Positions 20,724 through 33,256 of a stretch of 64,000 nt of DNA are shown here, in pieces. Source of the stretch: Sordaria brevicollis (Eukaryota; Ascomycota; Sordariomycetes; Sordariales; Sordariaceae); assembly GCA_033439795.1 (NCBI GenBank), contig JAUTDP010000007.1:1674001-1738000 (forward strand). The letters run 5' to 3'. The notes under the pieces were generated by a model that saw only the letters and a list, made by a program, of their open reading frames with translations, was not told the origin of the DNA and did no database searches. Position 1 is the stretch's first letter; every line of letters starts with the position of its first letter. The translations under genes were made by a program, and so were the position numbers.

Positions 20724-22518
20724 ATGAAGGGAACCATTGTTGCGGCTGCGGCCCTCCTCGCCGGCGGCGCGAGCGCGAACAGACTTCACCACCGTCACCT
20801 CCACCAGCCCTTGTTCGAGAAGAGGGTTCACAACGAGAGCGAGATCTGTGTCCCCGGCTGCACCACCATCTGGACCACCATCACTGGTCCCGCCGGCCGT
20901 ACGTTTTGACCTCAAAGAGTTTTGTTGACCAAAAAAGAAGAAACTAACTTGTCGCACAGTCTACACTCCTCCCGCCCCTCCTTCCACGGCCGTTCCTGCC
21001 ACCTCCTCGGCCATCACCACCAGCGAGGCTCTCCCCACCCTCTCCTCCTCGTTGGTCTTCGCCAACACCTCCTCGATTGCTGTCCCCAGCACCACCGAGG
21101 TTCCTGTTGTCATCCCCACCACCACCTCCCAGGGTCCCATCACCGTCCCTACCCCGATCCAGCAGACCTGCCCTACTCCGGGCACCTACACCTTCCCGGC
21201 CACCACCGTCGTCCTGACCGAGACCAAGACCGTCTGCGGTGCCTCTTCCACCGTCGTCCCTAGCGGTACCCACACTCTCGGTGGTGTCACCACCGTCGTC
21301 GAGACTGCCACCACCGTCGTGTGCCCCGTCGCCACCACCAAGACTGCCGAGGATGGCGTCGTCACCAGCGTCGTTGAGATGACCACCTACGTCTGCCCCA
21401 GCGCTGGTACCTACACCATTGCTCCCATCACCACCACTGTCACCGACAGCGAGCCCGTCACTGTTGTGGTCCCTGTTGTCGAGACCTACTGCCCCGGCAC
21501 CTACTCCGCTCCCGCCGTCGTCACCACCGTTACCGAGACCAACGTTGTTGTCTACTGCCCTTTCACCACTGTTGAGCCTCCCGTTCCCACTACCCAGGCT
21601 CCCGAGCCCACCACCGCCGTGGCTCCTCCCCCTGTCGTCACTGAGGTTCCCCAGGAGCCCACCACCACTTCGTCTTCCTCCACCCCCGCTCCCACTGGCA
21701 ACCTCGGCGGCAAGGGTGACAAGTGGGCCATGACCTACACTCCCTTCACTCAGGAAGGCCAGTGCAAGAACGCTGCCGACGTCATGACCGACATCAAGGC
21801 CATCGCCAAGGCTGGCTTCACCACCCTCCGTGTCTACTCTACTGACTGCGATACCCTCCCCTCCGTCGGTGCCGCCGCTGAGGCCACTGGTCTCCGCCTC
21901 ATTCTCGGTATCTTCATCGGCACTGTCGGCTGCGAGAACGGCTCCCCCGATGTCTCTGAGCAGATTGCCGCCATCAAGAACTGGGGTCGCTTCGACATGG
22001 TCGACCTTGTTGTCGTCGGTAACGAGGCTCTCTTCAACGGCTTCTGCTCCGTTGGCCAGCTCACCGATCTCATCCACCACGTCAAGTCCGAGCTCGGCAG
22101 CGCCGGTTACTCTGGTCCTTACACCACCACCGATGTCGTCTCTGCCTGGCAGGCTAACGACGTGAGCTCCATCTGCAACGCCATCGATGTCGTTGCCTGC
22201 AACGCTCACGCCTACTTCAACGCCAACACCGCCCCCGAGCAGGCTGGTACCTTCGTTGCTGGCCAGCTCGAGATCGTTGAGAAGATCTGCAACAAGCCCG
22301 GTTTCGTCATGGAGACTGGCTGGCCCACCGCTGGTGAGTGCATTGGCAAGGCCTGCCCTGGTCGCGAGCAGCAGAGGACCGCTCTTGCCGCTATCAAGCA
22401 GGAGCTCGGCAAGAAGGTCGTCTTCTTCTCCTTCACCGATGACCACTGGAAGCAGCCCGGTGCCTGCAACTGCGAGCAGCACTGGGGCTGCGGTGACGTC
22501 TTCGGTGCTGCCATCTAA
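20724..22518 (+). CDS. secreted GH17 beta-1,3-glucanase/glucanosyltransferase-type cell-wall protein
   Basis: Exons 20724-20898 and 20960-22518 (donor GTACGT, branch-like CTAAC, acceptor CACAG) encode 577 residues. Residues 1-18 form a signal peptide (MKGTIVAAAALLAGGASA), and a Kex2-like KR follows near residue 37. Residues about 60-310 are Thr/Ser/Pro/Val-rich, with repeated CPxxGTYT units (near 21171, 21393 and 21492), the sort of segment that is heavily O-mannosylated. The GH17 catalytic domain follows from about 315 (KGDKWAMTYTPFTQEGQCKN). The expected acid/base Glu is in VVVGNEALF (about E414) and the nucleophile in FVMETGWPT (about E510). It should act on beta-1,3-glucan in the cell wall, like the Aspergillus BgtC and yeast Scw4/Scw10 groups. 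Codon use is strongly biased to C-ending codons, suggesting high expression. No GPI signal is seen at the C-terminus. Confidence 0.92.
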
Positions 22519-23762
22519 AGTGTGAAGAAGTTTTCAGGATTGTATAAATGAAGTTGTTGGATACGGATTGGATATAGAGGATGTTTCTTTTCCCAGTCTT
22601 CCCACTCTTCGCTTTCAGAATATGCTTCTTGGAAATGGAGTTTCGAGAGGGCGGGAAAGCGGTAAATAAATGGACACTTTTTTCAAACCTTGCACGTCAA
22701 AAAGTCAACTCTTCTGTTTTCTTGGACGCCCTTCTCCAAGTATATATATATAATACGTTTCCTGTACCGACTTTGTCGTCATCCTTGCTCGTCACAGCCT
22801 GTACGCGTGTATATATAAAAGTTGTATATACATTCAGCCCTGGTCGATCACTCTGCCAGTCTGTCAGTCACCGCCAGGATCAACATACAATCTGATCGTC
22901 CCCCACGTTGCAAACGATCGTCACCACCGATCGTCTTGTCCTTCGCATCCCTCGGCGCAGCAACGGGAGATGTGCAGATCAGAGTCCGGGGAAAGGTCAC
23001 ACACAACATGTCTACACTCTCAATAATCGACGACATCATCCTTCCCCACGGGGTGCCTTCCAGAGTTGGCTGGCTGGCTAGGCGTTTATACATACATGCC
23101 TCTGCAACATTCATATCTCTTGCTCAGGCCGAGACACGAAGAAGGGGTTCGGAATTATAGATTCACGATGATGCACGGGAAAGTCGTTATCATTACTCAT
23201 CTGCATATATGCACTCTAATGTCCTCGTCGGCGAGGTGGTCGATACACCCACCCATGGACGGTGCGGTGCGATGTGGTGCGGTGCACACACAACAAGCAC
23301 ACAACAATGCTGGTCTCTCCTTTGTAAATACTCTCAAGGTTCATGTTCTGCTTTGCTCCTATGTTTATAAGTAATGTCTGTATCGTCGGTTTGGTATATT
23401 AATTTTGTCACTCACTTTGTTGTGATTCCCTATGTACGTCTTTCCTCTGTCATTTATTAGATAATGTTGTCTCAACACTACTATAATGTGTTCATCTCAG
23501 CATCCTCACTATAAACATGATATGATCAGTACAGCTGGCACTTACATCAGAGCTTTGAGCCTACGTCCACTAGGTATCTCCTTCAAGGTAAAAACCATCT
23601 CCACTATCCTATCATATTCCACCAGTCTACCGCCCGACCATTCATCCATTCACCACCCATAACCACACCACTATATAAGCAACAGTCTGTTCGACATCTT
23701 GTTACGAAAACAACAACCTCACTAATTGGGGCTAATAAGCACCAGTCTGATAGCAGATTAGC
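22519..23762. other. intergenic, GH17 3' side
   Basis: This contains the GH17 3' untranslated region, a (TA)n tract near 22740-22750, TATATAAAA-type sequences near 22811, and a short GGTGCG-type repeat near 23260-23290. No gene is supported; frames are about 110 codons or shorter. Confidence 0.55.
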
Positions 23763-23881
23763 ACATACGACCATACCCACTGGAAAACTCGGGATCCCGT
23801 CCGCTCTCCCATAGATAAGCCAGTGAGGGCCAGACTAGTAGTTGGGTCGGTGACGACCAGCGAATCCCTGGTGTTGTATGT
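23763..23881 (+). rRNA. 5S: 5S ribosomal RNA (dispersed copy)
   Basis: The sequence starts ACATACGACCATA and ends GGTGTTGTATG before a run of eight or more T, the RNA polymerase III terminator. The first nine bases pair with the last nine (ACATACGAC with GTTGTATGT, one G-U), forming helix I. Fungal 5S landmarks are present in order: GGATCCCGTCCGCT, then AGTAGTTGGGTCGGTGACGA, then CAGCGAATCC. The arm CCCACTGG pairs with CCAGTGAGGG. Neurospora carries about a hundred dispersed 5S genes in several isotypes that differ at many positions. This copy differs from the common alpha type as I recall it, so it is probably a minor isotype; which one is not decided here. A TAATA sequence about 30 bases upstream is in the position of the TATA element used by Neurospora 5S genes. 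Confidence 0.95.
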
Positions 23882-25676
23882 TTTTTTTCCTTGTTCCTTT
23901 TCTCCAAATCTTTCTTTTTCTCTGGCGTTGACTGACACCTTGAGCTTAAGCTATGCAGGTATTGAATGAGTCAGTTCACTTTTTTGTTGGTTTTCATCAT
24001 TCGTAACTAAGCGTAAGTAGGTTGGTTGCCTGAACGGGTCTAAGGTGTGATCTCGACTGATGATATACCCACCCAGCTATGAAGAGGCAGGAACTTGAAC
24101 TAGAAAGCAAGTATGTTCGTTATCGATGTAGCGATTTTTTGTGTTTGGAGCTTAGTCAGGAGTTTTCTCTCTCAAATATATGATATTCCACCACGTCTTG
24201 CACGTGAGCTACAGCGAGCGGGCCAGCCCGGCCGGAGGCCAGGACTAACAGATCTAAATTTTGGGACGAAAAAAGCTCCCTTAGAAATAGAAACCGGGAG
24301 GTTACCGAGTAAGGCATTGGCTACATTCACCGGGGCTTCTTCTCCTTTCTTTAAGATCTTTGCGTACATACAGAGATAGGAGACCTGTTTGGGAATTATC
24401 CAGCAGAAACTGATCAATCAAAGGAAGAACCAGACGGACGGGGGGAGGGGAGAGAGAGAGAAGCCAGTGGAGTAGATAGAATGTTCCTTTCCTACTTACG
24501 ACATGTCATAATATCCTAAGCCAGGAATGATGAAATATTGATCCATTGTCAAGGCTTGACTTGGGAAGGATGTACATACATATGTAAGTAGACACTTGAG
24601 ACCGAAGCACCTCTCAATTCAACATCAATAAACGGAATGATACAAGTAATTCACCCATCAACCTATGGTAGCCCGCGCCCGGTACCCAGATAGGTAACGA
24701 ATAAGTATGTATATCCTTTCAAAGGGCCAGCTGAGAGAGGACGGAGAAAGACACACATAAGGTGAAAAGTGATATCCGCTGGGGAAAAGAGAAACAAGAG
24801 GAGGTATCGTTGACGCTAATAACAAAGATAAAGAGGCAGTCGAACTGAAACTGAAACTGAACTGACGGGAACTGCTAAATGCTTGATAAAAGGGATATCC
24901 ACAAATCGACACGCCCGCTTCCCGCACCATGATGTGAGAAATTTCATATATGCGTTGAGTTCCTTAGTTTGAGAAAACACCTTAAAGGACCCCTTTGTTC
25001 CTTCCTTCCGTCCTTCGCTTCTTGGTCCTCTCCTTCCATCGCATTTCTTGGTTGGGAAAGAACGAACCGCGAATAGTAGCTTCCCTGACCGTGACCTGTT
25101 TTCCTAATAAGAAGGAACCTCCCTTTCGCCCCCTCTTCGGAGCAGAACATCATTGACCCTCCTTCCCCTACGCGATTCATAAGCCCCGAATCGGAACAGA
25201 TAATGATAGCAACTAATAATATGCCTGAGTGTTGCTCTTGAAAACAGACGCAGATAAGTGCTGGTAAGCGTCCAGTCGTTCCCGTCGAATTTGATGGTAA
25301 TTTTCCCTTTCCAGAATGTCGAATATGTACCAAATGTTCGCTCCTTCCAAGAGAATCCTTCCCAGCTGGCCAACATCTTGTAGAGCCAGGCATCACCCTT
25401 TGCTCTATGCTATCCTTGGCACAAGGCTTGATCTGATTTGACTTTGGATACTTCCTGGGAAGCACTTTCCGCGGTATGAACGCAGTCTCATATCATACCA
25501 GATACAGTCGGATAATGATGGTATGAGGCAAACCTCCGAGCCCGCTTCAGAGGGTTCACACATTCCCATACTGGCCCAAGTGTCATCTCATCGGTCCGTC
25601 GTTCTGGATTATGACCCGGATATCGTGGTGTCCCCGCGAACTTCCAAAGAGTATGTTCTTTCGCCTCTTGCCACGC
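23882..25676. other. intergenic between 5S rRNA and WD-repeat gene
   Basis: This begins with the T-run 5S terminator and ends at the WD-repeat gene stop. A TGAGTCA lies near 23966. A GC-rich, partly self-complementary patch lies near 24215-24245 (GGGCCAGCCCGGCCGGAGGC). No protein gene is supported; no tRNA or snRNA was recognised. Confidence 0.55.
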
Positions 25677-28080
25677 TCAGAAGGGCTCCAACTCAGCCAA
25701 CGCCGCGCGCCTTCGACTCCTCCAGACCACACTGTCATCAATACGCTTCTGATCGGTGAAAGAAGACCGTGGCCAGTCAGCATCACCACTTTCTCTCAAG
25801 TGGCGCCCGTAATATCGATAATCGAAGCCTCGCTCGTCCATATCCAGTGGCTTCATCTGACCCATTCCGCATCGCTCCAACTGTAGAAGGCCTCCTCGTG
25901 TGGGATCATAGCACAACACCGTGAGGTCCTGCCCGCTGTTTGTGAAAGAAACACCTCCAATCTCAGCGAAGACGTCGACGGTCTGCTTGGACTGGAAGGT
26001 TTGCGCGTCGATAATATTGATATAGTCGGCTTCCTCGGCGGCAACGAGCACGCGCTTGCCGCTGCCGATTGGCGAAAATTGCAAGTTCCTGACTCCGGCC
26101 ATTTCGGCACGTACGGTGCATACCGGTGTCGAGGATCCGTTACTGTCTGTCCAACGGCGTGCGTCCCAAATCTTGATTGCCTTGTCCTGGAAGCCCGTAG
26201 CAACCGTCCATCCATCATCTGCCCAGGCACAGGAAAACCCGTGGTCGCGATGACCCGAGAGCTCCTGAAGGACCTGTGGTTTCCCGCCTCCCAGCGTCGA
26301 CTCGGTCGTGGTGATGAAGACGTTCTTATGGTCTCCAACAGCGACACGCAGGCGACGGTCGGGAGAAACGGCAGTGCAGTTCAGCGGAAACTCGTATACC
26401 TCATGGGAAAGCCACTTTTGCGTGTTGATATCCAAGACACGGAACACAGCGTCGTTGGAAGCAAAGCCAACCAGAGGTCTGTTGGAATTGCGGTCTTGAT
26501 AGACTTGGGCATGGTTGGTAATGCCGCTTTGATTGCTGGTGATAATACCCTCGTGGCATGCCGACGAATCTGGCTCGTCAGAGTCCACATGGCGAAGTGT
26601 GTACTCACCGTTGAAGCTCCCCGCTATCAGAACACCATTGCCAGCAGCCATAGTAGAAATGTGCGAGCCCTGGGCATCGCCGAGCTTCATGGCTACCCGG
26701 GTCTTCCCCGTGACGGGGTTGAACTGATGTACGGCGCCGGTGCCGGGATAAAAGACCTTGGTACGTGAGGTTGTTGCCAGGATATTCCTGAGTTGAAAGT
26801 GCGACAAGTTGATGTTGGACTTGAAGTCCATGCGTCGAAATTTAAAGAAACTATCGGTGCAAGGTAAACTGATATCGGGACAATTTTCCTGCGACACAGT
26901 GAGTACACATTCAAGCAGCTTGAAGGTCGATTGAACTTACATCCCACCTGTCAGACCCAGGCACGTTGACATAATTCCTATAAGTCAGGAGTCGGCGTTG
27001 CCGTGCCTCCTGCCTCGTAACTCCTAGTTCCTCCCAGTCCACGCCCTGAAAGTCGCATTGGTCCCCAGCAAGGTCTGTATAGTGCGTCTGTGAAAGCTTC
27101 TGAGAGGCGAGGTCCGCGATCCTGCTGGGCCATGGGTAGGGACCCCTGGGAAGGTGTACTCCCTGTTCTCGATGATCTGGACGAGCCCATGTGTACAAAA
27201 ACTCGGTCAGGCAGTGGTTGTTTGGCCCAAGACTCGTCATGCTGTGGAAGTTGGGACCGTGGGTTGGGTGAGGAAAGGTATCAAGTAACGTTGTTGGCGG
27301 GAGCTGGGGATGCACCTGATTTATGATACCCGATATCACCTGTGTAGCGGTCGTCGTAGACGGCCAACCTTGTCCGTTTGTTGCCAACATCTGGTTCACT
27401 AGGCCCAGGGTGAAGGGCGTAAAGGGAGCTGGAGGAGCTGGAGGGTACTGTGAGAACTGCTCTTCGTCCGATAGTGAGGAGGTCATGCTAATGGAGTCCT
27501 CGTTCTCAGGTTCCATGCTCAACTCATATGGAAAGTTTCCATGGTCGCCACCCGCGTCTGAAACATCGGTATCCATGTCGTTGGTGAGTAAGTTGGCCAC
27601 TTGTAGATAGTCCACCAAGGGTGCACCCGCATCGTCAGACATGTCGACGTCGTCGGAGAGATAACCGTCCAGACCAGCAGTATAGTAGGAGGACTGCGGA
27701 TGGTGGCCCAGCATTTGATTAGTATTCAGATAATGATGACTGTAAAGTAGGCTCTCATTTGGATCATGGTGATGGTCATCGTGGCCGTCATTGTCGTTGT
27801 CGTCGTGATCTCCCATTTCTTGTTCGCCGTGTCCATATTGCTGATGGTGCTCCCCGTCCTCGACGTTGTCGTATTCGCCGTCACTCTCCATCTGGTAGTG
27901 GGGGTTTAGCACCCCATCCTCCTCGTCTGGAAGCGTGGACATGGGGATGACGGCTGGCCAGCTGGACCCGGCAACGGCCGAGTTCCCGGTGGTGATGGGC
28001 ATGTTTGTAAAGGCGCCAGTACCGTGACTACCGTGGGATACTTGTGATCGGTTACCGTTCCGCATTTTTGTCTCGGGCAT
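25677..28080 (-). CDS. WD-repeat protein with long acidic N-terminus
   Basis: Exons 28080-26941 and 26888-25677 join in phase 0 across an intron with donor GTAAGT and acceptor TCGCAG, giving 783 residues. The first half (about 1-330) is acidic and His/Asp-rich, probably disordered (DDNDNDGHDDHHHDPN). After about residue 345 comes a conserved segment (NYVNVPGSDRWD, continuing as ENCPDISLPC) and then WD repeats over about 430-700. A clear example is SGHRDHGFSCAWADDGWTVA followed by DKAIKIWDARRW. The arrangement resembles the uncharacterised fungal family represented by the Schizosaccharomyces pombe WD-repeat protein C2A9.03. WD propellers act as protein-interaction platforms; the partners are unknown. 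The 5' side faces a 5.2 kb gene-free stretch. Confidence 0.85.
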
Positions 28081-29230
28081 AACTAAGCGGCAGCAGCTGG
28101 TAGGTAGCGCGGGAGTGCTTCAAGGTTTGAAGGTTGTTGATATTATGGACAAGTCAACATATGGGGCGCATCGGGTCGTGATCGTGTGAGGGGCAGCAGG
28201 CGCACTGGAACAGTGGATTGGCCTGATGCGTCGAAGTCATGGACCGGACGGGAAGTGGAAGTCGCGCACTTGTTCACTCTGCACTCTGTAGTACTAGTCT
28301 GCAATCTGCAGTGCCAGTTCAGCTGGTCCCGGTTCCAGCTGTTTGGCTGAATGGCAATCAGTGCAGCTCCCGTCACTGGTAAGGCGAATCGAATGATGAG
28401 GTGTGAAAGGTTGCTCTGGCTCGGCTGGTTGGGCCCGGATCGGGGGCGCGAAGGACGTCTCGGCGGGCGGCTGGGCTCGTCAGGTCCCGTCTCTAGATCC
28501 CGTCTGGTTCGGAGGGACGAACGGAAACGGGATGGGGTTCGGAGATGGGATGGAAATCGGAGAATAGGTGGGTTGTTGACTTTTGGCTTGTGTAATCCGA
28601 CTACCTCCAGGTAAAAATCTCAACACATCGCGCTCGTTGTTCGGTTCATGGAAGAGTGGTCGCGTCCATCTTAGTTGTTGGACCGGGTCGTTTCTTTGTC
28701 GGGCAAGCAGCCAGGCAAGTGCGGGCGGTTCAGAAAGGAAGGTGGTGGTGTACAGGTGGTTACTAAGAGCAGCAGGGCAGTCGAGGTGGTGCACAAGTGC
28801 TTGGTCCAGGCAGGTAGGGTCTTAGTCTCAATGGCCGACCGACGAACGGCCCAAACCGAGAGGACGGGAACGATCTTGCCTTTCAGTTTTTTTTCTTTTA
28901 GGATTTGCTGAGCGAGTGCCACTGCACAATGCGCAATGGATGGACGTCTCGAACCTTGGTTGCCCTGTTTTTGGGAAGGATGCTGGTGAGCGGGCGCCGG
29001 CTCTCTGGTAAGCTCACATCAAAGGGACCCCAAAGTCTGGGAAGAGAGACGGGGCAGTCTGATGTTTGATTGGACTCGATAGACTTGGGACGGGACCCAC
29101 TGTTCACAGGCCTCTTTTGGTTTCTGATCGAGTCGTATTCAACAGCCCTTCTAGAATACCTACAGTAGGGCGCTTGTCAACGGCAACTCGAAGCCATCAC
29201 AGATGATTTTGTTGCAGTAATTCTGTCTTG

Positions 29231-29780
29231 GGGCGTGTTCCAGTTTTCCAACCGTTGATCTGTTTCCCATATAAAATAAACCCTGCCGTTGTTATGCGGT
29301 TTATCTGCAGTGTATATGCAGTTGATCACACTGCATTTGGCCTAAAAGAGTTGAGGAAGTACCTCAGCCTGTAATCCTTCGGTAAACCTCTCGCGTGAAA
29401 TTTTCAAGGGTATATAGCCAATCAACGCGTGCAGGAAATGCCAAGATCCGTTGATCCAAAAACACAACATTTTGCTGCTTTTTTGCTGTTGATTGATGAT
29501 ACCGCCGTCAATTTCTATCGAAAAGAAAAAAGAAGACCATTTCCCAATAGCTCTCGAATACCTCTTTCCAATGATGCCAAATTTTTCCTTTTTCAAAAAC
29601 CTCAAAAATTGACCATTCCGAAGTAAGAGTCTAACCCTGGTATCTCATTGACCGGTCAAAGAGATAAAGCCAAGGTAAGGTCTTGGCAGAGGTACGAGTG
29701 GTACCCCCTGTAACGCTGTAATTTTGGCATGTACCCAGATCAACGAACCAAATCAACGGTTGGAAAACTGGAACGCGCCC
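29231..29780. repeat. inverted repeat pair, ~30 bp arms
   Basis: The arm at 29231-29260 (containing GTTCCAGTTTTCCAACCGTT) recurs in reverse complement at about 29750-29780, with one or two mismatches. The arms are about 490 bases apart. Related GTTGATC words recur between and beside them (near 29254, 29321, 29449, 29737 and 29792). The pair may be the ends of a decayed mobile element, but I found no convincing target duplication. Confidence 0.6.
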
Positions 29781-29892
29781 TTGGTAGAACCTGTTGATCG
29801 AGGCATGGATTATGAGAAGATAGTAGATGGATGCTGGGTAGAGGTAAGGATCCGATGAAGAGAGGGGATCCCCCGAAAAAATGGGGAGTTGC

Positions 29893-30189
29893 TTATTCCG
29901 CTTACAGCTTGGCAAAAAAGGTCCGTGCCAGCCTAGCAGAAGATACAACTTCTTTTATCAAATTTCAAAACTCCAAACCTTCGCATTCCATCCACCGCAA
30001 CCCGATATAGAGGAAACCAATGCAAAAAGCCGGGTACTGGGGGGGCTGCATCTCGTGGAAGCGTTTTCGTTTTTATAGCGTTGATATTGCTCGAGATACC
30101 TCCGGGCGGATGAGAATTGAGGTCCTCCTGAGGTACTTGGACTTGGCGATTTTAGGGTGAAAAGGAGCGCCAAGCTGTAAGCGGAATAA
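29893..30189. repeat. inverted repeat pair, 21 bp perfect arms
   Basis: The arm at 29893-29913 (TTATTCCGCTTACAGCTTGG plus C) occurs exactly in reverse complement at about 30169-30189, enclosing about 255 bases. Its origin is unknown. It lies next to the other inverted-repeat pair, so the two could be parts of one degraded element. Confidence 0.65.
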
Positions 30190-33100
30190 TCGACACCAAA
30201 AATGGCCCCCAACCAAGTTGGAGCCTGAAAGAGAAACTGAAAGAGACAGACATGCTTGCCGAGCAGCCACCTCACCACAGCGACCACCGCAGCTTCCACT
30301 CAACCCCAGCCGGTGTGTCATGAAATCTTTACAGTGCGAAACCCTCAACATCTCTCGCTTTACTTCGACAAGCAAACTGACTGGATTTGGCATTGATCTT
30401 TCCCGGGATATTTACAAGTTATAAAGATACATCTTGTCGCACTCCCGAACCAAGAGAATCATCAGAGCATGAAACCAACGTATATCGTCACCCGGAAAGA
30501 AAGTGGGCATAAAGCCAGGAAGCGTGGCGGCAAGCGGGAGGTTCATGGCCGTTCATGGCCTGGGTGAATCGAATTCAGCTCTCCATCCTCAACAAATGAA
30601 AAGCATCTGCAATGATGCAGTTGGGGGGGCAGTTGGATCATCCAATGCGAATATGCGATGCGAGGTATACCTCTACACTACTTACATGGCAGCAGTGACT
30701 ACGCAAGAAGAATGCAGGCTCGCGGGGCGGGATAACGGACGGGAACCGGGCATCCCAAAATCAAAGTCAGTTGACAAAGGGCATCCTTGTCCCCATTGCC
30801 AGAGGTTCGGACACCCTCCAGATAGTGAGCTGCTAAGAAATTCCTCCAGGGATAGCGGATTATGCTAACAGCTATATGGAGTCGCGATAACGATGGACAA
30901 TCCCACCTGCTGCCTTCCGACGGGATGAAATCCTTCAATGGCTTCAGCGTCTGTGCACCGTCCGTTCCCTCGCTCGATTAAACACCACCATGGTACCACA
31001 TCGACAACATACAAATTCCCGAAATCTTGGAAGCACGAAAGACTCTCATTCCAGGTTATACTAGTGTGGGGAACGGCAAAACAGGGCGAAGGGCAAGGTA
31101 GGTTTGCGAATGGTTGCTCCCACTGGCCAAAGCCAGTCACCAAATCGTGGTCGGCGTGTCTCTCTCTACCCGCTCGGCTCTTCACTTTTCATGGAACCTA
31201 TAACTTGTCCGGGCTGCGATGGCCGCGCGCGTGACACTCCAGAATATACCTCAACAGCCGCACCTAGCGACGAGCCGTCTTTCCATGCTACGCCATACGT
31301 CGGTACCTCTTGGGCGTCAGATCAGATCATATAGACGAGGCCGGTCAAGAGTTCCCTCACAACGCGGGGGTTCCCATGCATTCGACCAAGCAGCAAGAAG
31401 ATCACGGAAGAGAGAGACATTGCGAATTCCTGGAATCTTCGTAACGACCGAGGGCCTCCGCGCATAAACTATTGCTCACAGCAGTTATGATATTCATGCC
31501 TTTACACCCCGACTACAAGGTAGGTAACATTTTCACACATTTTCACACTGGACGTTCTCAACTTATCCCATCTGATCTCATACCCGCCCGGATAAAAAGA
31601 GTTGTTCACCACAATGTGATACATCAACTTGGAAAGCGCTGAAGCCCACACACTATCTTTGCTTTTACCTTACACCGGCGAGACCGGTCAACCATGACCC
31701 ATAAGCCCTTTCGGACCGCGCACCGGTCGGCTTTCTTGTTTCTATGGGCTATCTATCGCTGTTGCTCCAGTTCGATCGATTCCTGCAACCTCACAAAACT
31801 CTTCAGTCCGATCTTCCAAACAAAGTCCAATGTTGAAGACCAAGTCAGGGTAATACAAAAGCAAAAGCGACGGGTTCATGACAGACCTCGAGACACAAAA
31901 AAGGACATGTTTGTCCCACAAACTCCCGTCCTGCTGCGTAATACATACATCTGCTGTTGTCGTATGTAATACAACCCACTGCCGCCGCGGCCGCGCCTCT
32001 TTCTGTGTATATACGACGATCCGCATCCGCAGGCTTACTACACCACACCTAGAGAAATTCACGGGGTCACTCACTGTGTTCACACACTCCATCCATTATG
32101 CCATTTATCGTCTCCGTCCGCCCCCCACATTATCATCTGGGTTTTATACCTACCTGTCTACCTATAGGTATCATCCTGCCTGCCTAGCCATCTTGTTTTA
32201 AGCAGAAGGTTACACAACGGCAGAAATCAGTTAATGTGTCGAACCGAGTTAGTTACCTTCGGAAGTTCGATTTTTCATTGACATACTTTTCCCTTTCCCT
32301 CTCCAACTTTGATACCAAATCCTTCCTATTTCAGTTCCGAAGGAGAGAAAAACCAAATAACAGCGTCTCTGCACTCTCCTGCCTGTTCCCCCGACCTCTC
32401 CATTCCTAACTTCATGATGTACCAAATATTCCGCTGGCACACAACGACAAGTGATGATAGACCGTAGACGTAGCAACCTACCCCTACCCCCTGTCTTGGC
32501 CTCGGCGGAAACCTACATGTAATATGGGAAAACATACATGACAGTTAGCCCACAGTGGCAGTGGACTTTTTTTTTTTCTTCTCGTCGTTGAGCACTCATT
32601 CCTACTTGCTGTGGAAACTCACCAGCCGATCCGGTGCAGTCCGGTGCGGCAATGTCTGAGGAATGAATTGTGATTTTGTTCAAGATTGGAGATTCTAAAG
32701 CTGTGAATGACAACTGCCGAAGGAAAGCCCTATGGATTATGGTCTTACTTCGTGATTTTATTATGCAATACTGATATCATATTCTGACTGTGACTGGTCA
32801 AATGCTTTAGAGTAACGCCCAAGATCAACCACCAGCGGTCTGTTTCCTTTCATCTTGTTTTCACCGACCGAAACCGCTGACCTCAAACTCAGTGGATAAA
32901 CACACAGACAGGGAACAGGTCTAAACCACGTACATTCAGGCGTCCCAAAAAAAGAGGAATCTCTTTTCCACATAAAAATGTCTAAAGCCTTATGGTAAAA
33001 TCCTATTAACAAAACCCGCCTGCCATACCGCAATCAAAAAAGAAAGAACCAAAAAGCTGGCCACATTAATATCGCTTTCTTTGCCCATGATGAATGATCA

Positions 33101-33256
33101 TGATTGCCCCCCACAATGAAAAAGGTGAATCTTTTCCAACAGAGAGACACTCATGCTAATCCCCCAGACAACAAAAAGACGTACGTTAGTACTCTCTAAC
33201 AAAAACCTCCTGGCACAACTTCCTTACATCAACACCACTATGCATCATGACATGAC

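Larger units (their letters stand above)
28081..33256. other. 5.2 kb gene-free stretch
   Basis: This lies between the 5' end of the WD-repeat gene and the 3' end of chs-4. All frames are 121 codons or shorter and without domains. The stretch contains two pairs of inverted repeats (listed separately) and a perfect 12 bp palindrome TTGACCGGTCAA near 29648. Composition is not RIP-like. Regulatory sequence or an unannotated noncoding transcript is possible, but nothing in the sequence proves it. Confidence 0.55.

Noticed and set aside
20944..22482. 512-codon open frame on the minus strand opposite the GH17 gene
   Set aside because: It is a mirror of the strongly C-ending codon use of the GH17 gene; the product is a Gly/Asp/Val low-complexity string without domains.
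24210..24250. GC-rich self-complementary patch considered as a structured RNA
   Set aside because: A short palindromic patch only; no SRP, RNase P, snRNA or snoRNA landmarks were found around it.
26001..26768. 255-codon plus frame opposite the WD-repeat gene
   Set aside because: Antisense shadow of the WD-repeat exons, with no domain.
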